From assembly GCA_037576215.1 (NCBI GenBank), contig JBANDB010000004.1, positions 3,534,001-3,598,000 of the forward strand: a stretch of DNA of 64,000 nucleotides, written 5' to 3'. The DNA comes from Armillaria gallica (taxonomy: Eukaryota; Basidiomycota; Agaricomycetes; Agaricales; Physalacriaceae). The position numbers and the translations under genes are program-made. Within the stretch, counting starts at the first letter, position 1, and the number at the start of each line of letters is the position of its first letter. A model generated the notes under the pieces. It searched no databases, was not told the DNA's origin, and was given only the letters and a program-made list of their open reading frames with translations. Below are positions 22,809-34,705 of this stretch, piece by piece.

Positions 22809-24205
22809 ATGCCATCCTATCATTTCGTTCCGTATACGCAATGCAAACCGTGGCTCTGTATTCCCCACAGTCCTGACAGTCGGCCTTCATTTTTAATTTC
22901 CCAGATACCAGACCTCCCTGCAGAACTGATACATTGTATCTTCAGAGAGAACAGGGGAGATATTGGTACGCTTCAATCCTGCGCTTTGGTGTGCCGATCT
23001 TGGGCGCCTATTGCGCAGAGTTATCTCTACGAAACCCTTCACCTAATCATTAAAGTTTCACCGCCTTCTCGATTTTCTACGCTACCCCGCATCGCTCGTG
23101 TCGCCCCAGATGTTGGTTCCTTGCGTCGAATAAGATCATCCCAGCATCTCACCGCATTCATCAAGACTGTATCATTACATATCTGTCCATCGAAGACTCC
23201 TTGGCCCGGTCTTTCAGGATCGTCGAGAGTCCAATTTCATTTGTCCGAACTCTTTCTTACTCTGTCGAATGTGCGACATTTGATCTACATCAACACCATT
23301 TCCCAAACCCCTTCCTTAAGATTGTCTCAGCTCCTACGATCATCTTAACCTCTCCCAAGCTCGTCTCTATCTCAGTCCCGAACGCCCCATTTGATGATTT
23401 GTCCATCTTACTACTACATGCGACCAACAGTCCAAAATTGTGTATAGGAAGCATCACTGCAGATCGACCCAGAGATGAGCTCCGGACCCTTCACCGATTA
23501 ACGTTCAAATCTCTAGCTGTGTACGGTAATCACATACCTCTAGCGAATGCCGGCTCCCCCCTGCACTCAGTTCTCGAATTCGAGAAGCTGACACAACTTC
23601 ATATTGCCTTTCGCAAGACAACTCTGTTCTTCGAAGATAGTGGCGCTATAACCACAGCCGAGACCTTAATTCGACGATTCCAGAATACACTGCAGACTCT
23701 TACTTTGAATATGTACCTCTACAGTCAGTCATTTTCTGCCGCTCACTAATCAATACTATTTACACATTGGTTCACAGCACCTCTGTTAACCCTCATCATC
23801 GCCAAAAAGATCCGCCATCTAAAGTTCGAACTGTACTCGATGAAATGGGAATTGTGGTTGAGAAATTGGCTCGACTGGCTCATTGAATCCTTTTCACTTC
23901 CAAACCTACCTGAAGGCATTGAACTCGAAGAGTGCACCTTTACTTTGACTGGATTCTCGCGCAATAGCGACCTTTATAGGTACGCCTCACATTGGTGCCA
24001 ATTGGATTCAGTTCTGGCTTCGCGCTGTCACATACGGCGGCTGGTAGTACAACTTCAACCGGTCTACCCTGGGTTACCGTCGCCATCTGTCAAACTCGTC
24101 GAAGCATTATTTCCCTTTGTGCGCTCCTCTGGCACTCTGGTCGTAGAAAAATTTGGTCTACCGACAGTCTTAGATTTGACAGAACTTTCCTTGTCGGATG
24201 TGTGA
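22809..24205 (+). pseudogene. F-box protein, basidiomycete type, with a frameshift
   Basis: The F-box is IPDLPAELIHCIFRE...CALVCRSWAPIAQSYLYE, immediately after a possible 3' splice site (TTTCCCAG at about 22903), so an upstream exon may supply the true start; 22809 is the first ATG of the open frame. The body has the family's leucine-rich pattern (TSPKLVSISVPNAP, LTQLHIAF). A 54-nt intron (23724-23777) joins TLNMYLY to TPLLTLIIAKKIRHL, and the frame ends at 24205. Near 23320-23345 the coding frame shifts by one base between QLLRSS and ILTSPKL with no plausible intron. Such proteins recruit targets to SCF ubiquitin ligases and are highly expanded in mushrooms. It is either decayed or carries a base error. 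Confidence 0.7.
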
Positions 24206-25387
24206 TGGTGATTTGAACACGCCTCAACCTCTAGGCATACATGTAAGCTGCAATGTTTCTGCTCTGTCCAACGGTCATTGATATGATCGCGCCCCAGCAG
24301 AAGTGCCGTTAATTATTCATTCCTCCGGCAAATCAAAAGTCGTGGCCGGAGCATGTTCTCATTCCCTCTGTTTCGGGTTCTCCCAAGTGGAGAGTCCCGA
24401 ATTCATATACCATTTAAGCATCTGACGGCGCCATCCTTGTAAAGAGACTCGGTACCTTAATTTCAGGATTTATCATCATCCCCCATTTCTCCGCATTACG
24501 CTGGCACTATCACCAACCAACATATTTCGTGGTCAGTAATCCGAGCTTTCAGAATCACGATTTACTTACTCTCCGGCAGCACTCACTTCCGCGCGCCGCC
24601 GCGTATTCTGACCGAATAGTACTTGTTGCTCTGAAGCACACATTGCAGTACTTACGCGCAACTCATCTAGATGCTCGAAAAGCGGCTTCGCCAAATTCTG
24701 TTGAAGATTCATTCCTCTGTTAGCCTCCGGACATTCTTTTCGGGAGATTTTGTCTTTCCAGGATTATCTGGTAATACGCGATCGTTATATTTCAACGATT
24801 GACACGCGTCGCTCATACTGCCTTTCAAAGTTATCTACCTCAATCATCATCTTCGGGGCCTCAGAACGGGCCCGAGTCTTCCCTTCAATACACGCTTCAA
24901 TATCCTTCTGCGAGCCCCCGAAATTTGCGGGCGCCTTCCGATGCACGATGCTCACTCCCGCGAAGGTTTCCTCATCTCTTCCGTCATGCGCCACAGCTCA
25001 TCCTAATATCGATAAGGCAACTGGGGTCGAGCTATCGTAAGGCGGGCTCTACGGCCTCTTTATCTACATAGCTCGGTAATTCAGCCTCGTGTCTTCGCTT
25101 GTATTCCTTATCACAGCATCGAACCGGGCCCTTAGCAACACCATCGCACGTGATAACTGCTAAGCCATTCTTGAACGCGTCTTCCCACACTATGTAGAGA
25201 CGTGATTTGCTACCGCCGCACTGGGTCATCTATACTTTGACCCATTCCTTCTTTCTCTCGCGAGGTGCACGTCTCCCATAGGTATGTAGACCGCTCGAAT
25301 CGCACTGTCCTCTATTGACACACTGTACATCACAGCAACTCTGTCCAGTGGATCTCTGCTCCATATTTTTCTGCGTACTTTATCAGC
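24206..25387. other. No confirmed gene
   Basis: Frames around 24750-25071 are Ser/Pro-rich but disagree between phases. They might be 5' exons of the following gene. No splice model could be defended. Confidence 0.35.
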
Positions 25388-26363
25388 ATGGACATGCTGC
25401 AATCTACAAGCTCTGCGGCACGACTATCTTCATGCACGGTACGCAATGTTTTCCATGCGGTGACCCTCCCTTCTAATTGCCTCTAGCAGTGGTCCTCTTC
25501 TACATATCTACGGTCCGACACCGATCGCAGGTGGTCAGATATCGTTCCTCCCAAGAATGCACTCACTTTCGCCGTGGTATGGGACCCAGAAGAGGATATG
25601 GTGGCTTTCTCCGGGGCACATCTGCTTGATTCGGAATTCACAGACGTCGAGCCTGATTGTCCCACCGATGCTAGTTCGTTCGATGCTTCGAGCACCCTTG
25701 CTTGGTTTAGGAATAATCACGACTTCCTCTTTGATGATGAAGCTGATCGGCGGACGAAGGGCCGAACTCAGACTTCGTCTACAATTGGCGGACTAGACGT
25801 GTACATCAGGAGCTCAAGAATAGGAATGGGGTGCGCGAGGACGAGTAGCAACAAGCATTTCTCGTGTTTGGGCGAGCTCAACCGGGATATCAGATTTGAT
25901 CCACGTACGGAATTTGCGAAGCGGTGGGAGCAGATTTCGGACCGTGATCAGGACACCGTTGTTGAACTGGATGAAATAGACGATGAAGACGAAGGATTCT
26001 ATGATACTGTGGATCCTGGTCTCCCAAGAGTGCGTTTTTGCCACCTTTACTATTCTTGGGTCTTAAAATGACGTCCGTTCTCAGTTGTCGCATGCCAGTG
26101 TCAAGAGCGATGATAGCTGGTTACAACTGGAGGCCCCAGAAGATTATACCTTTCCTCCGGTGCAACGACGTAGGCTGCTGAGGAAACCGCGTCCCCGTCC
26201 GGTCAATCCCACGCCTGTTCTCCAGCAAGATGGTGATAGTGACGACCCTTCCATTTCACGTGGAGGGTGTCGCCTGTTCAAATTCATGGCTAGATGTAAG
26301 AGAGAGAAGGAGTCGTGGGTGTGCATCGAGGTGACGAAGGAAATCACACAGACGTATGTATAA
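25388..26363 (+). CDS. Hypothetical protein, 290 aa
   Basis: Three exons, 25388-25438, 25487-26029 and 26085-26363, with 48- and 55-nt GT-AG introns. The joined frame is intact. The middle part is acidic (DEIDDEDEGFYD, about residue 180); the C-terminal part is basic and Pro-rich (RRRLLRKPRPRPVNP) and ends with a WVCIEVTKE motif. It also carries DDSWLQLEAPED. No catalytic motif, signal peptide or membrane segment was found, and the family is not recognised. The W-hydrophobic-acidic end resembles that of the next gene, so the two may be diverged relatives. The start could lie further upstream. Confidence 0.6.
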
Positions 26364-26977
26364 CTTGTTCTTTCCTGATCCATTTTACTGTGCCATCATC
26401 GTCTTTTTGTATCCCCAGCGGGGATCCTTATACTTATCATGTAGGACTTATGTATATTGGATGTATAGTATTGTAATCCGTACCGCTTTAACATTCTACA
26501 AGCACCCGCGGCACCGACTTTGTAAAAGCAGGATCCATCACGTGTAAGTTTTCCGATTTTCCATAGAATGATCACGCAACATTAATTCGCATCCACCACG
26601 CAGACTGCATGATAAATTCATTTTGCCACTCCGAATCTGCACGCACTACTTTCGATCTCGTCCCTTTTTCCAAATCTATCAGGACTCCATCCTTACTCGG
26701 AATATTTCCGTCAATGGCCGAAGCTCTGAGCCTGACATCGTGACAACCTTTCTCACCAGCATCGGCGGTGCCTAAGGCCTCATGCAGAAACACGACTCCT
26801 TATAACCTAAATGGAGTCTCTATTTCGGAATGACCTAGGCTTTCGGCATTCTTCCTTCTATTTTGGCGTGCTACTGGACAAGGGGCGCTGGGGCTCTCCC
26901 CTTCTTAAAGCCTAGAAATTCCGAGCGACGCTTTACTCCCCATCTTGCGATACCCCAACGCTCTTGATATTCTAAAG
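26364..26977. other. Intergenic
   Basis: AT-rich spacer between two same-strand hypothetical genes, including the promoter of the second. No RNA or repeat was recognised. Confidence 0.5.
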
Positions 26978-27938
26978 ATGAAGTTCCGACCTTTTCTACC
27001 TAAACTCATCATCAAGGTATGCCTCATTCAAAAGGAGTGTTCATATACAAGTCCCTAAACCTAGCCTCTCTAGCGAGCGACAACTGTGGAAAATGACGTC
27101 GATTCTAAATCTACTGGGAGCATCACCCCCACATTGGCCTACTACTGTCCCCCACCTGAGGTCGAAATCCCGGTAAGGACGCGGAAAGAGGTATGTCGCA
27201 GACACTTTCAGCCCAAGACTGCCTCTGACTTGAAAATCCTGGCAGCCACCCCGCCCACCAACTCCTACATCTCGACTAACCTTTCTTGCAATTTGGGATC
27301 CTGATTCTCAACGATATACTTTACCTCACGCACCACCCGAAACCCAAGTGCCTGATGATGATAGCCGTTTTCAAATTGATTCACACTTGGGTCAAGGGCA
27401 TCCAGATTGCGAACCTCACCTGGTATGTCTGATTCTATTTTTACTCTTTCAGAAAATGAATTTGTTTTCTTCACAGTCCTCTCGTTTCTCAACTTCCACG
27501 ACCTCGACTTCCAACTTCATCACTGTCTCTCACTCGCAGACGATGCTACCATTCCCTAATCCTCGCAGCTCGAGCCTTAGACAATATAATGCAACACCGC
27601 CGCCAACCCCACCACCCTCATTTCCCCTTCCACAGTACAAACCCCGCGGGCGTTTAGGTTCCAACGCGGCTAGTGCTGCTCATTCCACCATCTCTATCGC
27701 GTCCCTTTTGTCACGTCGTCCAACCCTTCACTCACGGCCTGGTACTCCAAGCTCAGTAAAGAGTCGACCTTCAACGCCGAGGAGCCGACCATCGACCCCT
27801 GCGCGTCCTCGTACGTCTTCCGGCGCACACTCCCCTTTGAGTTTCATGAAACGACAGGTATCTTCTAAGGAAGCAGAGGACGCATGGGTAAGCTTAGATG
27901 TAGAATGCGTAATTCGAGAACGAATTATACACATCTGA
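26978..27938 (+). CDS. Hypothetical Ser/Pro-rich protein, 282 aa
   Basis: Exons 26978-27016, 27074-27190 and 27246-27938, with GT-AG introns of 57 and 55 nt. The start MKFRPFLPKLIIK is in phase with the second exon. The middle is strongly Ser/Pro/Thr-rich (PPPTPPPSFPLP, and RPSTPRSRPSTPARP basic repeats), typical of a disordered region. The protein ends EDAWVSLDVECVIRE. A hydrophobic run encoded at 27423-27452 is bounded by GTATGT and TTTCAG, but at 30 nt it is shorter than any other intron here and is kept as coding. No known domain. Same strand as, and possibly related to, the gene before it. Confidence 0.55.
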
Positions 27939-29531
27939 TGAAGGTCAATCTACATATCCAAGGAATTTGAATGTACATTTACCGAGTTCACTCTGTTCTA
28001 CTAGTACTCTACTCTACTTACATGTACTTATTGCAAATAGAACCTTAATAGTCATTTTGAGTAACCATCACTTTACCACCAATCGGTGGATGTAGGCTCG
28101 AGGTTCTTTAATTTATGTGGGTTGATAGAGGTATCACATGAAAGCCTTGCTGGAAAGATGCGGAGTCTGGGACAATGAACTTCGCCCATCGGCAATATCC
28201 TATCGATTGAATATCGATTGATGGATTTCGGATACAGTGCCTTGTTATGCCTCACCAACAACTCGAGTTCTGAGTGCCCCGCCACATTCGCGCCTCAGTC
28301 TGTTCGCTTCTTGACTACCCCTTCTTGGACAGCATGATCGCCGCGTTCTCCTTACCCCGCCTGCCTGCGGATCCTCTCCTCTTCAAGGAACAGCATGCCT
28401 TATATAGTGAGGCTGAAGGGACCATTGATATCCGCTGTCAAGCGAGATGCGCCACCCCCGACGGTTTGAATACGGCAACAAAACAACCTGTAGCATGATC
28501 ATTGCGTTCGTGTCTAGAATCTTCGCCTGTTATGTGAAGCCGTCTGAACCCAGAAACTTCAAAGCAAATTTTCTATTGACTGTTCCTTAGGCCAGCGCGA
28601 CCTTGGGAAGACTTCGTCGACTTCTCCTGCTGCCAACGGACTAGCATCTCCTGCATATACGTCGTAAGAGCCATCCGCCGTCACGACTGGTACGAGTACG
28701 GACGTCGTGGGTTCATAATCATCAAATAATGATCATCCGTCACTTTTTTGCCTGCATCAATCTCTCTTCCTTCGCCTCGTTCACAGTTGACCTGAGTACC
28801 GTGTACTCATTATTCACAGTGGCGTCCAAACTAGAAGCGATAGCCATCTGGTCTAGATCACTACATTCTTCTGACTCGCCAGCGGAATAGTCATCTCCAC
28901 AAGCGCCTCAACGTCCTCAGCCACAAATGCAGCGCCGGAAGTTCAACGTCGGAAAAATCCTCGAGACTGAAGATGACGGTTTCTATGTGTGAAAAAGTAT
29001 CTTAGTCAACCCATGACCAGTCCTCTTTGTTTCAACCACCCCGCTTGTACTTGGTCTCGACATTCATGAAAAGAAGTTGAATGTAGTTTCGTCGTGAGTG
29101 GGGGATCAAAGTGAACATCCATCAGAAATTCCTGTAACCGGATTTTGAACGCCTCCAAGCCAGAGAAACTTTGAAAATTACGGACGTCTTCGGAGACGAG
29201 ATGCTAATTGAAACCGCTGGGGGCCTCCCACTGTTTGCTTCGATATTGACCATTCCCCGAGTTATGGGGATGTAAAGGATCTTCTTCGAGATGACCTTGA
29301 AAGCGCGGGAAAGCGAGGCGTGTATTGGGCCCGCCCTGAAAACTCAACGTCAACGCCATGCGACCTTGTGTGATGTAAGGCAGATGTTCGATGCGAGACG
29401 CTGAAGCACTTCCATCTAATGTAGCAGTTTCGCGTCTTGAATCCGGCACATCTTCCTCCTCGGATGTCATTGGCGAACCACCTCGGCCTATTGCCATCCT
29501 CCTCCACGCCCTTTCCCAGTGTATTCGTCGG
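27939..29531. other. No confirmed gene
   Basis: Overlapping minus-strand frames at 29204-29542 may be terminal exons of the gene fragment to the right, but the frame could not be followed. A plus frame at 28274-28498 is short and unsupported. Confidence 0.35.
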
Positions 29532-29825
29532 CTATTCTTCATTGACGATAAATGAGCCTTGAAGTTGATATTTCTTCGTCAGAAATACAACATGTGATTT
29601 GGGTGTAGTAACCAAAGACGCCATGACGGCGAGCTGCAGACTGGATGCATCATCAAAAATGATCATTAACCTTGGGCCATCGACGTCGGTAATGGATCGG
29701 CGAAGTTCACGAAGAAGGCGACTGTAAATCGGCATTTCCACGGTATTTGGCGCAACAAGCTTCCGTGATACCCCTTCAGCAGAGTTTTGCGTCCTTCCCG
29801 GACCTTCCCCTTGCTGCTGCCTCAA
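29532..29825 (-). CDS. Exon of an unrecognised minus-strand gene
   Basis: The segment NTVEMPIYSRLLRELRRSI...LMIIFDDASSLQLAVMASL...SHVVFLTKK has clear coding character: amphipathic helix, then a hydrophobic strand ending in DD, as in the core of a P-loop-like or Elongator Elp6-like fold. The start is not an ATG, and partner exons on either side are not defined. The Elp6 idea rests only on the DDASSL pattern and is weak. Confidence 0.3.
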   Translation of the reverse strand: MRQQQGEGPGRTQNSAEGVSRKLVAPNTVEMPIYSRLLRELRRSITDVDGPRLMIIFDDASSLQLAVMASLVTTPKSHVVFLTKKYQLQGSFIVNEE

Positions 29826-30094
29826 TATTTTTCAGCTGCCTATCAACGCCACAAGATGTCTGTGTGAGGAGGACCGTTCTACGCTTTGATTGCCAGTCCC
29901 TTCGGTTCCTCTTCATTTGTCCCCATCCAAAAAAAAAGGAGGGGAGAGGGGGTTCTCGGGAAGGACGAATCTGGTGTATGGACTACCACGAGGTTCGCTG
30001 CAGAGGGGATCGAATACGTAGAACATGAGCGGCGGTCTTCAGTCTATTCGCTTTTGCAATATGCTTTGAGACGGCCATTTGTTCTCACCGGCTA

Positions 30095-30545
30095 TCAAGG
30101 TGCACATTCCATTGCCGATGGATTCCAGTTCGGCGGAGCAGTCGTGTTGAACTAGGAATGTCGTCGTCATCGTCAATGGATACAAGGAAGGGGAGAAACT
30201 TACCTGACTCTGTGTTCTCAAGATGCACGCGACCACTCCTCGGAGAACCTGTCGGATAGGAGATGCCATTTGCTCCTCATTTAAACCAATGAGAAGCGCG
30301 CTCGCAGTTCGCGCAGTGACCAGTGTTACTCCAATGTCGTGACTCGAGCGTAGGTATTTAGCTACCTGGTCCTCAGTATAGATCCTGGCTGCTATTTTGC
30401 AACATACTTGGCCTTTCCTCATGATTACGCTGGTTGAATCGTCTGCCCCGGAGTAAACAACGTGTGCCTGTCGCCACGTATGCTTACGGATTTGTCCGAC
30501 TTCGCCGAGCTCCGCGTAAATGACCACAGCTGGTCGCTTATTCAC
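30095..30545 (-). CDS. Hypothetical protein, partial model
   Basis: Two exons: from about 30545 to 30204, and 30151-30095, joined by a 52-nt GT-AG intron (30152-30203) that gives ...ILRTQSQ-FNTTAPPNWNP and a stop. The first exon lacks an ATG at its open end; an internal ATG lies at MRKGQVCCK, or an upstream exon is missing. It looks like a mixed alpha/beta soluble domain. No family recognised. It is divergent from the plus-strand gene at 30564, with almost no gap, so one start model here may be wrong. Confidence 0.45.
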
Positions 30546-30563
30546 CGTATACTTAAGTTATGT

Positions 30564-31247
30564 ATGTTGCCGTGCCCTACAAAGACAATCAACGATCAGG
30601 TATCCATGAATACCAATGACAAAACTCAGACTCGCCTAGTATCCTTCTCTACGCCGGTTATCCGCATCCAAGTTGCTCTCCACAGGCGATGTGATCGCTG
30701 GTACATTGTTTATCCCCGTGCATATGGAATGGCGGATGGCTGGAAGCTTTTCGCTCCTCTGAATGAGCCTCAACCATCCGATTCAAGCACAGCACCCCCA
30801 AAACAAAGCTTGCACTACCGATTCTGGCTCCGCGAATGCCCTAGCGTCACGTTGACAGATTTGTTGGTTGCCACACCGCCGATTGTGAAGGCAACGGGAA
30901 CGACGAGAAGAGTGAAAGTAGAGGATAAGGAAATAGAAGAGCCGCAGGTTGAAGTTTTGCTCAACGACGAGCAGCTCTGTCAGAGATGTGCATATTGTGG
31001 ATGCTGGGAGTATTCGTATCCGGGTGAAACGAGACACGAAAAGGTCGCGCAAAGAGGAGAAGACGGGATCTACTGGTGCGGGGTGAGCGTATTCTGAGAA
31101 CCGGATGTGCCGGGTATTGACAATCTGGCCATCTCTCAGCACTGCTACAGGGCTGCAGGTTTGTTCAACTCGAATTCTGCTTGGTGGAAGAACCCGTCAA
31201 AAGTTACCGACTATCCTTATTTTCAGTATCAGATGGGAAGGTCGTAG
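30564..31247 (+). CDS. Hypothetical Cys-cluster protein, 208 aa
   Basis: Exons 30564-31082 and 31140-31247, with a 57-nt GT-AG intron and an intact joined frame. The C-terminal third carries CQRCAYCGCW, then WCG-HCY across the splice and an aromatic tail (SAWWKNPSK, YPYFQYQ). The Cys/His spacing could bind zinc. The N-terminal part alternates hydrophobic and polar residues with RFWLRECPSV. No signal peptide or membrane helix. Family not recognised. Confidence 0.55.
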
Positions 31248-31822
31248 CACATACTATTACCTGGCACCTCTGCTACTACACTTCCATCATCTTGTTCAAA
31301 TCCTTGGATACATCAGGACTTATGTTTAGGATCCTTTGATAGGATACGATGCAGCAACGAATATGCATATTTTGTAGTATTCAATACGAGAACGGCACCA
31401 ACAGTATTACTGTATTCAAAACAAGGGGTCAGTACAGCAAATATTCAAACAAAAGCTACACTCACATTCGCCCAACACTGACCAGCTGCCTACCACGGCG
31501 CTATCCACGCTTCAGATTGTTGCGTATTGTCGTCGACATTGATGGAAGAGAACGGGTTGTTCGGATGGCGGAAGCCGGAGGTGAGCAGATTTGTCAGCCA
31601 ATCAATATCGGACCGCCGGACCGCTGGATCGCTAGACTGCTGACCAATACTTCCATTCCTTACCATCACCCACTGCAACAACGCTTGGTCGAATTTTGCC
31701 ATTACATGGTATCGTGCTGCCTACATTACTAGATGCTTAACCTACAAATATTCCCCCGCCCTGATTTGCCAGTGTACTCGCAGCACGGGCTCATCGCGCA
31801 GCAGGCAAGCCCAACATCTGCC
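31248..31822. other. Intergenic
   Basis: Spacer between two plus-strand genes. An open frame at 31349-31732 has no recognisable character. The long frame that follows begins upstream at 31733, and this stretch probably contains its promoter. Confidence 0.4.
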
Positions 31823-32998
31823 ATGTCTGCGACCATATCTTTTCCTGATTGTTGCGACTTCGAAACATTTCTTGACGATTATTCCAACGCCTTTTCTGCG
31901 GATTCCAGGCCTGGAATGCAGTTGATGCGAGATGAAACTTACGATGCCCTGGTCTCGCGACTTCTCAACAAAACTGCCCGTGGAAATCTCTACTCTCGAG
32001 CATCTCTCGCGGACAAGTTCTTCTCCCTAACGGTAGATGATCCTCCCCGGCTAACCTACAAAGATCAAATCGTTATTAGGCGGAGCCAAATCCTTTCCAT
32101 CTTGCAGGAACATCATTGCCCAAGCTCGTCTCGCCGAATGTATGCATCTCTGCGGAAAACCTACTGCTTTATTCCTCGACAAGTTGTCAACGAATACGTC
32201 AAATACTTCTCTTTGGGACGCACCGAGTCTTCTGGACGCAGATTACTGCGTTCTACCTTGGTCCTGTGCGACAACAATATCGCATCACAGTCTACCTGTT
32301 CGCATCCATCACCAGCGCCTCAAGTTGCTGCACCGGTTTCAATAGTTGTGCAATCTGAAGTCGAATATCGTTCTACAGCACCTACTCCCTCTCCCACTCG
32401 CCTATCGCAAGGCTTTGATTTGCCGACTCCTGAAATCACCCTGCGTTCGCCATCTGCTTCCTTTTCTTCTATTGTGCGCTCTAGGCGACAGTACTTGACG
32501 CCTAGTCCTTCCCGCCAAAACAAGCCTTCTTCTATTACGGAGTCACAATTTGAATGTTCTCGCTTCGATTATTCGTATGGCATCGTACGAGGATCGGAGC
32601 TGTTCATACACGAGTCTCTCTCGGATCGCAAAATCAAAGATGATGCCCTGCCTATTCATCCATCAGCCGTCTCTTGCGGCACTATGTCCCCTTCTTCCTC
32701 TCTCTCCCCAGCGCCCAAGACCCCGCAACCCGAATTCTTTTCCAACGATCTTCCTTCTCCGGCGTTCTCTGATTTATCATTCATCTTTGCATCGCCAAGG
32801 TCTCCGCTGGCATCCAAAACCCTTCCTGTGCCATATTCAACGAGCACGATGACGATGATTCTAACAGCGACCCGGAACTGGGAGCATCACTTGACGTGTA
32901 TGGCGTTTGCGAGGCTTTCGCTATCTCACCACGGGCGCGGTAGAGTGGTAGGTCTATATAATCTTTCGTTTAAGCCCTTCATGACCCTCTCCCGTTAG
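31823..32998 (+). CDS. Hypothetical protein with Ser/Pro-rich tail, about 391 aa
   Basis: The open frame runs from 31733; the ATG at 31823 (MSATISFPDCCDF) is the preferred start. Residues about 1-140 are helical and carry LADKFFSL...IVIRRSQILSILQEHHC...MYASLRKTYCFIPRQVVNEYVKYF, reminiscent of the helical region before retroelement integrases (similar to KRBA2-like proteins), but the CxxC that would follow is not visible. The rest is Ser/Pro-rich and disordered. In the last 45 codons another phase reads an acidic stretch (DDDDSNSDPELG) ending near 32938, so an intron or frameshift near 32840 is possible. Function unknown. Confidence 0.5.
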   Translation: MSATISFPDCCDFETFLDDYSNAFSADSRPGMQLMRDETYDALVSRLLNKTARGNLYSRASLADKFFSLTVDDPPRLTYKDQIVIRRSQILSILQEHHCPSSSRRMYASLRKTYCFIPRQVVNEYVKYFSLGRTESSGRRLLRSTLVLCDNNIASQSTCSHPSPAPQVAAPVSIVVQSEVEYRSTAPTPSPTRLSQGFDLPTPEITLRSPSASFSSIVRSRRQYLTPSPSRQNKPSSITESQFECSRFDYSYGIVRGSELFIHESLSDRKIKDDALPIHPSAVSCGTMSPSSSLSPAPKTPQPEFFSNDLPSPAFSDLSFIFASPRSPLASKTLPVPYSTSTMTMILTATRNWEHHLTCMAFARLSLSHHGRGRVVGLYNLSFKPFMTLSR

Positions 32999-34705
32999 GT
33001 TTGCCCTATATCCCTGTTTGTGTACCAACACTCTCGGCTCTAAGTATCAGTATCATTGATTTGTTATCTCGAAAATGTACCCTCCTTTTGTCCGTGTGTG
33101 ACCTTCAGCGTAAAGAGACCGTGGAGAACGATGAGTGTTTCAATACCCATAGAGTCAACGTGGGTAAGTGATGATGAGAAGTTCAATGAGTCCATCTGAC
33201 CTCAGCTGTTTTTATCCTCATCAAAATTTCGAGGATCTCAAACATTGTAGTTCGATACAGGAGATATCAGACGATGATGTCTTACGTAGCAACTCACAAC
33301 ATTCTCAACTGCCGATCGTAGACAGGAAATTTTTACTCAATTAAAAAGTAGAGGAATCAGTGTATATATATCGAAGGGTCTAGTAATTCCAGTTATCAGA
33401 CATCTGAAAGATGCGGGGAACTACGCTGTCACATGTAGTATTGCGAACTCAGTACCATTGTCTCTGCTCGTAGTATTCTCTGAGGTCTTCTATCAGACCG
33501 CAGTCCCGTTAAAGCTGGTACATATTGGTTCTCTCTCACACGTTGCAAATATCACTGGAAGGAAGTAAGTAAGTTTAATGGGGCTCTGATGGCGAACGAC
33601 TTTTTTTCGATTCGATGTATTATCAACAATGATTCTGTCATGCAACAAACTTAGCCACCGTGCTGCGAGGGGAGTAGCTGAAACCTGGAGCATATGAGGC
33701 ACATTGTTTCGGTGGAGAAATCATCTTTCGTTAGTCGATGGTGCTCCTCGAAATATTAATGAGCGCTCGTACTCGCGGCCGTCCTCCGTACGACTACAAA
33801 CTAGACAATACAAAATTTACGGTAAATTGTCACTAGTTTTGACTGAACAGCTATTTAAGTTTTGGGGATGTCCTTAATACTCATTCTATGCGCCGCATGC
33901 TTGGACCTCCACGGAGTCAACTGGCCGATGATAGCTGCAACGAGAGTCATCCAAGTTCACAAAGAGCTCTGAGGTCAACAGAGACAGCACCGCAACTCTG
34001 TGCAAAAAAGGTGGGATCTTTCCCCCTGATGTGCGGTGACCGTTTTAACAGAGAAGATCGCGTTTCTCTGTGTACGAGTCGATTGTGATTGCCTGCAGAT
34101 TTTTATGAAAGCACGTAGATCCGAATTTGTACAACGCCCGACCCAAGCCCGATAACCCCACTGGGGTGTGGGACCTTTGGAGCGCAGTATTCTAAAAATA
34201 GGAATACCCTCTTCGGACACGCTCACTGGCATTTTTGAACTCTTGTGCCTGTTTTCAGTAAACACTTGTACCGTGCATGCCTGTTATCCCAACTCCTGTT
34301 CCCTTTCCTTCCTGAGATAATCTTTGCCTTGCTGAGTCACGATACCCTTCATGTCCGGATCTTAGCTCGACGGCGAACTTAAAAAAAAAGTATGATTCAT
34401 CAAGACCATGTTCCGAACTCCCAGAATCTGCCAGCGCGCGAAGAACTCTTATCTCCTCTTCTTCGGGGTCGATATCAGCATATTTGGTCATTATGACTCA
34501 ATGATCTGGTGCTGGATTCTAGTAACTCTGAAATCAATACCTATTTTCAGTCAAGTCGCGTCGTCACGGTCCCCTGTTTCCTCATGTCATGTTTGGTGCA
34601 GTATAAAGCACTAGGTAGATTGTTGGGACTTGGGATATCCATACCCTGCCTAGCCGAGTACGCATGGAATAAGGCCTACGCGTCCAGATCATCTCTCAAG
34701 GTACG
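32999..34705. other. No supported gene
   Basis: AT-rich, with only short frames on both strands and no motifs. It leads into the promoter of the first duplicated membrane-protein gene. Confidence 0.45.

Noticed and set aside
27423..27452. 30-nt GTATGT...TTTCAG segment as an intron
   Set aside because: All other introns here are at least 47 nt, and the segment is open and in frame, so it was kept as coding. RNA data would decide.
29532..29825. Elongator subunit Elp6
   Set aside because: Only a short DDASSL-like pattern supports it. Start, flanking exons and other Elp6 motifs were not found.
31823..32998. Retrotransposon integrase
   Set aside because: A helical region resembles the part before an integrase zinc finger, but no HHCC finger or D,D-35-E core follows; the rest is low-complexity.
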